Part shown: piece after piece, positions 1-4,840 of the stretch
How the letters are laid out: the number at the start of each line of letters is the position of its first letter
Numbering within the stretch: position 1 is the first letter of the stretch
NCBI GenBank assembly: GCA_947483545.1
Contig: CANKNP010000148.1
Location: 1-11,779, forward strand
Length of the DNA stretch: 11,779 nt
Direction of reading: 5' to 3'
Source: Deltaproteobacteria bacterium
GTDB taxonomy: Bacteria; Myxococcota; UBA796; SXON01
The notes under the pieces: model-generated
What the model was told of the DNA's origin: nothing
Database searches by the model: none
What the model saw: the letters and a program-made list of their open reading frames with translations, nothing else
Position numbers and translations under genes: made by a program

Positions 1-1
1 G

Positions 2-724
2 GAGTACGGCGCGAGTGTCACCATCGACGGGGCGCCGGTCGGGGTCTCGCCAATGCCCACGCAGACCGTGTCCTGTGGCGAGCATCGGGTCATGGCCACG
101 CTCGACGGCTACACCGCAGCGCAGTCGAACATCGCGACCCACGCGGGGGAGGCGCTCACAGTCACCCTCACGCTCGACCGGGAGCAGGTCGGCAACATCG
201 CCGTGGACGTCACGCCGGTCGAAGCGGAGGTGCTCCTGGACGGCAAGAGCCAGGGGACAGGCCCGAGGACGCTCAGCTCGATTCCCGCGGGCGAACACAC
301 CATCACGGCCAAGCTGCGCGGCTACGTGGAGGGCACGATGCCGGTCGCCCTCGCCGCGGACGAGACCGCGAGGGTGAGCCTGACGCTCGTCGAGCGGTCG
401 CCCAAGGGCGAGAAGGGCATGAGCACGGTGCGGTGGGGGTCCGTCGTGGCCGCAGGGGTCCTGACACTCGGCGCCGGTGGTGGATTTGGGGGCGCCGTGT
501 TGCTGAACCAACGGGCCGTCGCCAACTACGAGACCTATGAGACCCTGACATACCTCGACGATCCCGATGGTTACTACGCCCAATCGGTGCGGACACCCCG
601 GACCCTGTCTTGGGTCACGCTCGCCGGCGGGGCGATCGCGACGGTCGGGGCTGGTGTTTTGTGGCTGGACGTCGGGGGCGTTCGGTTGGCGCCGACGGGA
701 AATGGGGTCGCGGGGACGTTTTAG
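2..724 (+). CDS. PEGA-repeat membrane protein, C-terminal part (5' end outside window)
   Basis: The open frame runs from the left edge (240 codons visible), so the true start lies outside the window. It holds two PEGA repeats, about residues 1-59 and 64-129. Each has the pattern G-A-x-V-x-(I/L)-D-G, a turn, an A/C-G-E-H segment and a terminal G-Y followed by a strand. PEGA domains are small beta-rich modules, common in bacterial envelope and secreted proteins and often found behind kinase or peptidase domains; the partner domain, if any, is not visible. After a charged linker come two hydrophobic segments (about 145-168 and 202-222) separated by a Tyr-rich stretch, so the C-terminus is probably membrane embedded. 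The stop codon overlaps the stop of the opposite-strand methyltransferase. The family call is firm; the specific role is unknown. Confidence 0.85.
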   Translation, partial: EYGASVTIDGAPVGVSPMPTQTVSCGEHRVMATLDGYTAAQSNIATHAGEALTVTLTLDREQVGNIAVDVTPVEAEVLLDGKSQGTGPRTLSSIPAGEHTITAKLRGYVEGTMPVALAADETARVSLTLVERSPKGEKGMSTVRWGSVVAAGVLTLGAGGGFGGAVLLNQRAVANYETYETLTYLDDPDGYYAQSVRTPRTLSWVTLAGGAIATVGAGVLWLDVGGVRLAPTGNGVAGTF

Positions 725-2007
725 CGCCTCAGAACCACCACCGTCTCGACATGCGGCGTGCCCGGGAACATATCGTACGTGCGTGCCGATTCCACCTCAA
801 ACCCCGCTCCCACCCACTCCGCGAGATCACGAGCCAACGGCTCGGGATGGCACGAGATGTACACGATCCGCCTGGGTTCCAACCCGGCGACCTGCGCACG
901 CACCGCGGCGGTCGTGCCCTTCCTTGGCGGATTGAGCACCACCGTCCCCCCCGAGAATTCCGGCGGAACGCTCACCTCCCCCGCAACCCCCGAAACGAAG
1001 GTGGCGTCGGCGCCCAAAGCCCGCGCGTTCTCCCCCGCTCGCGCGGCCGCCGGCCGATTCTCCTCCACCCCGAACACTCGAATCGCCCGCTCCCGCGACC
1101 ACATCGCCAGCGCGACCGTCCCCACCCCCGCGTACAGATCCACAACAGGTCCGCCCGCCGCTGGGAGATCGGCCCAGATTTGACGGCCAACATCCGGGTT
1201 GGTCTGGAAAAAATCTGTCGGGCCGACCGCGATCTCGGCGCCATCTTTGGCCGTTCGCTCCTTCAACGTCGGAATTCCCCACAGCGAGGCGGTCCGACCC
1301 TTGGGGTCGAGGATGCCGTCGCCGGGCTGATCATTCTCGTGAAGCGCCAGGCCCGAGACCCCAGCGGCGCGCAGGACCGGCTCCAATTTGCGGAGCGCGG
1401 GGTGATCATTTCGCACCACCAACGTCGCCAGGATTTTCCCGTCCACCGAGGATTGTCGGGCGATGAGGTGGCGAACCAGCCCGGGCGGCAACGAGAGCGG
1501 GTGGAGATCCGTGAGCCGGCGCAGCCCCGGGGCGAGCGCGAGGCAGCCGGGGATCGACGTGACCTCGTGGGAGCGGGGCCGGTACGCGCCAAAACGCACG
1601 CGGCTGCCGTCCCGACTGGCGGGCATGTCCACCGCGACGAGCTTGACGACATGCCGGGCGGACCGGTCGGGTCCGGTCCGGGCCTCCACCGGGAAATGAA
1701 CGCCGGCGGCGGTGAAGATCCCGCGGACGCGCTCGGTTCGCTCGTCATGGGCCCGCGGCCGCGCGATGTGAAGCCAGGGGCACCCGCCGCAGCGGTGGAC
1801 GTGTTCGCAGCGGGGATCGACCCGATCGGTGGAGGGATCCGCGGCGCTGACCCACTCGGCGGTGATGAAATTGCTGCCTTTGTGCGTGACCCGCACTTCG
1901 GCCAACTCGCCAGGGATCCCGCCGACGATGCGCATGGGGAGCGTGCGATCGCCCGCGGGCACGAGAGCTTCGCCGGTCGCGTTCAGGGAGGTGGGGGTGA
2001 CCAGCAT
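721..2007 (-). CDS. 23S rRNA (uracil-C5)-methyltransferase, RlmD/RlmC (RumA/RumB) family
   Basis: A 428-residue SAM-dependent enzyme expected to methylate C5 of a uridine in rRNA (tRNA is less likely). An N-terminal TRAM-like beta domain (about 1-56) is followed by four cysteines, C67, C73, C76 and C155, spaced as in the [4Fe-4S] cluster of RlmD. The methyltransferase domain has FFQTNP (266-271), SAM motif I DLYAGVG (290-296), NPPRKG (359-364), the catalytic cysteine C386 in SCHP, and the general base E421 in the HVE motif near the end. The Asn of NPPRKG matches the RlmC-type variant of the usual DPPR motif; His in SCHP replaces the usual Asn. TRAM plus cluster argues for RlmD-like, the Asn for RlmC-like, so the exact target base is open. 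The ATG at 2007 sits 6 bases after a TTACCC -10-like element. The gene runs divergently from the zeta-like gene and its stop overlaps the PEGA gene's stop. Confidence 0.9.
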   Translation of the reverse strand: MLVTPTSLNATGEALVPAGDRTLPMRIVGGIPGELAEVRVTHKGSNFITAEWVSAADPSTDRVDPRCEHVHRCGGCPWLHIARPRAHDERTERVRGIFTAAGVHFPVEARTGPDRSARHVVKLVAVDMPASRDGSRVRFGAYRPRSHEVTSIPGCLALAPGLRRLTDLHPLSLPPGLVRHLIARQSSVDGKILATLVVRNDHPALRKLEPVLRAAGVSGLALHENDQPGDGILDPKGRTASLWGIPTLKERTAKDGAEIAVGPTDFFQTNPDVGRQIWADLPAAGGPVVDLYAGVGTVALAMWSRERAIRVFGVEENRPAAARAGENARALGADATFVSGVAGEVSVPPEFSGGTVVLNPPRKGTTAAVRAQVAGLEPRRIVYISCHPEPLARDLAEWVGAGFEVESARTYDMFPGTPHVETVVVLRR

Positions 2008-2013
2008 CGGGGC

Positions 2014-2021
2014 GGGTAACC
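2014..2021 (-). promoter_or_regulatory. -10-like element GGTTACCC before the methyltransferase gene
   Basis: Read on the minus strand, GGTTACCC ends at 2014, leaving exactly 6 bases before the ATG at 2007. No clear -35 hexamer is seen at 17 bases. No Shine-Dalgarno sequence is present, which suggests a leaderless transcript. The assignment rests on the same spacing recurring at the other gene starts in this window. Confidence 0.45.
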
Positions 2022-2037
2022 GGTCTGCGACCGGACC

Positions 2038-2066
2038 TTGCCCATCCTCTTGGACCGCCGTACGCT
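2038..2066 (+). promoter_or_regulatory. Promoter of the zeta-like pair (leaderless arrangement)
   Basis: TTGCCC (2038-2043), a 17-base spacer and TACGCT (2061-2066) form a good sigma-70-type promoter. The -10 ends 6 bases before the ATG at 2073, so transcription should begin at the start codon itself. No Shine-Dalgarno sequence is present. The -35 lies over the position where the divergent methyltransferase gene's -35 would be, so the two promoters probably compete. Confidence 0.6.
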
Positions 2067-2072
2067 GACCCC

Positions 2073-2444
2073 ATGGAAGCCGCGCCGCGCGTACTCATCC
2101 TCGCCGGCCCGAACGGAGCCGGGAAGACTACCTTTGCGCGTCAGTTCCTCCCCAACGAGGCGGACTGTCCGGTGTTCCTCAACGCCGACTTGATCGCCGC
2201 CGGCCTCTCTCCCTTCGCGCCCGAGGGGGCCGCGATCCAGGCGGGGCGGCTGATGCTCGTCGAGATGGCCCGACAGCGCGTGAGGGAGGGTGGGCATCAC
2301 ATACCGCAGGACGTGATCCGACGCCGTTTCGAAGCCGGCCGCGAGAACTTCGAGAGGTTGTACGCGCCAAGAGTAGACCAATGGGCCCTCTACGACAATT
2401 CCGGCACCGAACCCAAACTCCTGAGTTGGCGAGAACACCTATGA
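2073..2444 (+). CDS. Zeta-toxin-like P-loop kinase, internally shortened
   Basis: A 123-residue protein. The N-terminus has a Walker A loop (AGPNGAGKTT, 11-20) followed by FLNADLIAAGL (36-45), the pattern of zeta-toxin/AAA_33 kinases, which phosphorylate small or sugar-nucleotide substrates. The C-terminus (about 70-120) has the GGHHIP segment, an Arg-rich helix around R83-R85 and the WALYDNSG segment seen at the end of this family. As I recall the family, full-length members have about 190 residues, with a central FETTLS-type segment and a long helix between these blocks. Here the N-terminal block runs directly into the C-terminal block at about residues 65-70, in frame, so roughly 60 residues seem to be missing. 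Activity is therefore doubtful. The gene overlaps the next gene by ATGA. The family call is good; the deletion is inferred from memory of homologues. Confidence 0.75.
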   Translation: MEAAPRVLILAGPNGAGKTTFARQFLPNEADCPVFLNADLIAAGLSPFAPEGAAIQAGRLMLVEMARQRVREGGHHIPQDVIRRRFEAGRENFERLYAPRVDQWALYDNSGTEPKLLSWREHL

Positions 2445-2662
2445 ACACCCGACCCATCGAAGAGGCCTTGGACAAGGATCTGCGACTGTCCCACGCTGCG
2501 TTGCTCCGCGCTGCGAAGGAGGCGCATCGGACCGCCAAGGCGCATGGCACGTTGATCGTCGTCAGTCGGAACGGGGTGGTGGTCTACCTGACGCCAAACC
2601 CAGACGACCCTTCGGCGGCCGTGGAGGCGCCTTCGGAGCCGGAGGGAGGTCCGCCCCGATGA
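2441..2662 (+). CDS. Small antitoxin-like protein paired with the zeta-like kinase
   Basis: A 73-residue acidic protein starting at the ATG of an ATGA overlap (2441-2444) with the kinase gene, so the two are translationally coupled. It has a helical, charged N-terminal half (about 5-34), a short hydrophobic strand pair with a central basic turn (about 37-51, LIVVSRNGVVVYL) and a disordered Pro/Glu-rich tail. As I recall, small proteins of this kind often sit next to zeta-like kinases and are taken to be their antitoxins. I cannot assign a named family. The order here is toxin-like gene first, the reverse of the commonest arrangement. A start-like copy of its first 14 bases occurs at its stop codon. 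The gene is likely real; the antitoxin role is inference. Confidence 0.65.
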   Translation: MNTRPIEEALDKDLRLSHAALLRAAKEAHRTAKAHGTLIVVSRNGVVVYLTPNPDDPSAAVEAPSEPEGGPPR

Positions 2663-2671
2663 ACGCCCGAC

Positions 2672-2699
2672 CTGTGCGCTCCTGCTCGCGAGCGCACAG
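2672..2699 (+). terminator. Hairpin after the zeta-like pair
   Basis: A perfect 10-base-pair stem, CTGTGCGCTC / GAGCGCACAG, with an 8-base loop begins 10 bases after the stop at 2662. No T-tract follows, so it is at best a weak intrinsic terminator, or an mRNA 3'-end stabiliser. It also lies downstream of the oppositely oriented VanZ-like gene. Confidence 0.45.
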
Positions 2700-2747
2700 C
2701 GACTGCGGCGTTCCGCGATCACCGCACCGACGTTGATGCTCAACGCA

Positions 2748-2779
2748 GGATCCGAGGGGCTCGGGGCGTGCTCGGATCC
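2748..2779. terminator. Second hairpin between the two convergent operons
   Basis: A perfect 9-base-pair inverted repeat, GGATCCGAG / CTCGGATCC, with a 14-base G-rich loop. It lies in the 220-base gap between the convergent genes ending at 2662 and 2883, where I see no other gene. It may act on either strand; there is no T-tract. Confidence 0.35.
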
Positions 2780-2882
2780 CGGAAAGGTGGCGACATCCCT
2801 TACAGTCTCGGGCCGGGGACGATGCCCCGACCCGCCGGATGTGCGCGCCGCCCAACCTCGCACAATCCCGTCGATGGAAACC

Positions 2883-3359
2883 CTACCGGGGAGACCGGCG
2901 CCTCCGCCCCACCCACACCCCCACCCACCCCACCCCCATCCCAATCCCCGCGCCCAGGATGTTCGCCACGATGTCCCCGCCCGAGACCTCCCGCCCGATG
3001 AGCCCCTGCGTCAGCTCGTCAAAAGCCGCCCAGATTCCCCAAAGCACCGCCATCCCGTAAATACCACGGCGCCGAAATGCCAACGACACGGCGCTGAACA
3101 TGCCGGGGAGAACGTAGAGCGCGACGTGGATGACCTTGTCGTCCGCCAGCCAGTCGGGGATCGACACGCCGGTCTCGCTCGCGGCGATGGCGAAACGCTT
3201 GACGAGGTCCCAGACCCCGCGTACGGCGATGCGGGTCCCATCCTGCTCGGAGGTGCCGACCCCGCGGGGGGTGGGGACGTGGGTGACCGCGAAGCCGAAG
3301 ACTGTAGAGGTCAAAAGCCCGAAGTCCGAGAGCCCGCGCGCCAACGTCCGCCGGTTCAT
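2883..3359 (-). CDS. VanZ-like membrane protein
   Basis: A 158-residue protein with four likely membrane segments, about 13-27, 76-95, 99-114 and 128-150. It carries the VanZ-family signature: D74-K and H78 at the start of the second segment, DE-L-T-Q at 114-118, R123, and D129 with N133 in the last segment. VanZ-like proteins are small inner-membrane proteins named after a teicoplanin-resistance accessory gene; for most members, and here, the function is unknown. The start is fixed by an ATGA overlap with the stop of the upstream lipoprotein gene, so it is the second gene of a two-gene operon. The last codons lie in an exceptionally C-rich stretch (G-rich on the coding strand) and end in a basic tail, R152-R155. 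No resistance role should be assumed. Confidence 0.85.
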   Translation of the reverse strand: MNRRTLARGLSDFGLLTSTVFGFAVTHVPTPRGVGTSEQDGTRIAVRGVWDLVKRFAIAASETGVSIPDWLADDKVIHVALYVLPGMFSAVSLAFRRRGIYGMAVLWGIWAAFDELTQGLIGREVSGGDIVANILGAGIGMGVGWVGVWVGRRRRSPR

Positions 3360-4111
3360 CGGAGCGCGCGGCGCAGGTCCACGCGGAGCGGATGATGGTC
3401 AGAGGCGCCGCCGGGGAGCACGTCCACGCGCTGTGGGACCCAGTCGGGACCGTAGTAGACGTGGTCAGGTCGGCCGGTCAAAAGCCCGAAGTCGGACTGC
3501 CAGGACCAGGTCTCGGCCACGGGTGGGAACGCGGACGCGGCGTCGAAGAGGCCCGCGGCGACCAGCAGATCGAGGGCGTCACCCTCGCCCTCGTTGAAAT
3601 CCCCGGCGACGAGGTCGGGGGGGGTGTCAAAGCACCCGAGGTAGGCCTGCATCTCCGCGAATCGTTGGTCGCTGGTCGTAAAATAGCCACGAAGAAGGCT
3701 GCCATCCTCGAGCGGCGGGTGGAGATGGACGTGGACCAGCGAGAGCGGGCCGCCTGGCGCGTCGAGGGTCAGACATGTGGCCGGAAACATGCCGGCCGGG
3801 GAGTCGAGCCGGGCGTGAACCTGCAGCGGAAACCGGGAGAGGACCCCCTGACCACCATCGGGATCGTGAGGATGAAAGAGGATGGTCGGGTACACCGTGC
3901 CGAGCGACGCGCGGATGGCGGACTCCCAGACTGCCGTGGTCTCTTGAAGCAGGACGATGTCCGCGTTTGCCGAGGTGATCGCTGCGACGGTGCGCTCGTC
4001 GTAGCGCTCGAAATTGACGTTGTACGAGAGCACCGACAGGGTGGGACCTGTGGCGGGGGGGAGGGGAGGGGGTACGGGCTCGAGGCAGGCGAGGAGGAGG
4101 GCGAATTGCAC
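3356..4111 (-). CDS. Endonuclease/exonuclease/phosphatase-fold lipoprotein
   Basis: A 251-residue protein with the metal-dependent phosphodiesterase fold of DNase I, exonuclease III and sphingomyelinase. The catalytic landmarks are present in order: SYNVN (29-33), QE (56-57), a His-rich strand with H127, H129 and H131, GDFNE (170-174), PDH (215-217) and SDHH (237-240). The N-terminus is a very short lipoprotein signal with the lipobox L-L-A-C, the acceptor cysteine being residue 9, followed by a Pro-rich linker (11-23). The enzyme should therefore be anchored to the envelope and act outside the cytoplasm on a phosphodiester of unknown nature. The GTG start at 4111 lies 6 bases after a TACGCT -10 element. 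It is the first gene of an operon with the VanZ-like gene. A C8 run in the coding strand (3617-3624) keeps the frame. The family call is strong; the substrate is unknown. Confidence 0.87.
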   Translation of the reverse strand: MQFALLLACLEPVPPPLPPATGPTLSVLSYNVNFERYDERTVAAITSANADIVLLQETTAVWESAIRASLGTVYPTILFHPHDPDGGQGVLSRFPLQVHARLDSPAGMFPATCLTLDAPGGPLSLVHVHLHPPLEDGSLLRGYFTTSDQRFAEMQAYLGCFDTPPDLVAGDFNEGEGDALDLLVAAGLFDAASAFPPVAETWSWQSDFGLLTGRPDHVYYGPDWVPQRVDVLPGGASDHHPLRVDLRRALR

Positions 4112-4117
4112 AGCAGG

Positions 4118-4123
4118 AGCGTA
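4118..4123 (-). promoter_or_regulatory. -10 element TACGCT before the phosphatase-fold lipoprotein gene
   Basis: On the minus strand TACGCT is followed by exactly 6 bases and then the GTG start at 4111, the same hexamer and spacing as at the zeta-like gene. No -35 consensus is seen at 17 bases. No Shine-Dalgarno sequence is present. Confidence 0.5.
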
Positions 4124-4147
4124 CCGCGCTGGGGGGGCGGCTTGGGG

Positions 4148-4154
4148 TTACCCG
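4148..4154 (+). promoter_or_regulatory. -10-like element TTACCCG before the reduced AAA-like gene
   Basis: TACCCG (4149-4154), within GGTTACCCG, ends exactly 6 bases before the ATG at 4161. No -35 consensus and no Shine-Dalgarno sequence are seen. It faces away from the -10 of the divergent lipoprotein gene, only 25 bases to the left. Confidence 0.45.
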
Positions 4155-4160
4155 CCCCCT

Positions 4161-4802
4161 ATGCCCCGCCTCTGCTTCAACACGACCGGCCCGTGTCACC
4201 CCGAAAAGCACTACATGCTTCCGGCCGAGGAGCGGCTGCCGGACCTGCTTGGTTGGGTCGAGCAGGAGCTCTACTTCGTTATCCACGCTGCTCGCCAGAC
4301 CGGCAAGACCACGGCGATGATCGCGTTTGCCAAGCGGCTGCGGGAGCTGGGGTATGCCGCGCTCTATGTAACGTTCGAGGCGTCTCGCGTCTTTCCCGAA
4401 GGTTGGTGGCGGGAACACGCCGAGACGCTTCGCTCGCGGTCGAAGGCGAGCTACACCGAGGCCGTCGCGCACCTGGCGTTCAACGGGTTCTTGCAGCGGG
4501 TCGTGAACGGCGGTGGGCGGGTGACGCGCGAGTATGGAGCGGGCCGACATCGCATCGACATGCTGGTGGAGTTCGAGGGCGGACGTCACGCCATCGAGCT
4601 CAAGCGCGTGCGACCGAAGGACGGCGCCGAGCGTGTTCGCGCGCAGGGGCTCGTTCAGTTGGGCGGGTATATGGATACGCTCGGGCTGGCCGAGGGTTGG
4701 CTCGTGATCTTCGACCAGCGGCCCCGGTTGGGATGGAAGGAGCGGATCTGGCAGAAGGACGTGATCGCAGGGGGGCGGACGATCCACATCGTTGGGGGGT
4801 GA
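4161..4802 (+). CDS. Reduced AAA-like ATPase / PD-(D/E)XK-type protein
   Basis: A 213-residue protein. The N-terminus (about 5-76) has the FNTTGPC...HYMLP opening and the Walker A loop ARQTGKTT (44-51). I know these from a large family of bacterial ATP-binding proteins of roughly 500 residues that end in a nuclease-like domain. The C-terminus (about 82-213) has that family's ending: FLQRVVNGGG (110-119), then D133, E146 and K148 (I-E-L-K) in the order of a PD-(D/E)XK active site, then a GWLVIFD strand (179-185). The central ATPase part with Walker B and the sensor and helical regions, about 300 residues in the relatives I recall, is absent; the join is at about residues 77-82 and is in frame. 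ATP hydrolysis is therefore unlikely, while the nuclease-like core could persist. The gene stands alone, divergent from the phosphatase-fold gene and convergent with the FG-GAP lipoprotein gene (38-base gap). Confidence 0.75.
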   Translation: MPRLCFNTTGPCHPEKHYMLPAEERLPDLLGWVEQELYFVIHAARQTGKTTAMIAFAKRLRELGYAALYVTFEASRVFPEGWWREHAETLRSRSKASYTEAVAHLAFNGFLQRVVNGGGRVTREYGAGRHRIDMLVEFEGGRHAIELKRVRPKDGAERVRAQGLVQLGGYMDTLGLAEGWLVIFDQRPRLGWKERIWQKDVIAGGRTIHIVGG

Positions 4803-4840
4803 GCCTGCAATGGCTACCCGGCGTCGATACAGCGGGGTGG

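Noticed and set aside
610..2019. A 469-codon plus-strand frame opposite the methyltransferase
   Set aside because: It is Arg/Pro/Gly-rich without motifs, while the minus strand carries a complete Fe-S/SAM methyltransferase.
2659..2736. A 25-codon frame starting in an ATGA overlap as a third operon gene
   Set aside because: It is very short, has no recognisable features, and runs through the 10-base-pair hairpin. It is reported only as part of the direct-repeat observation.
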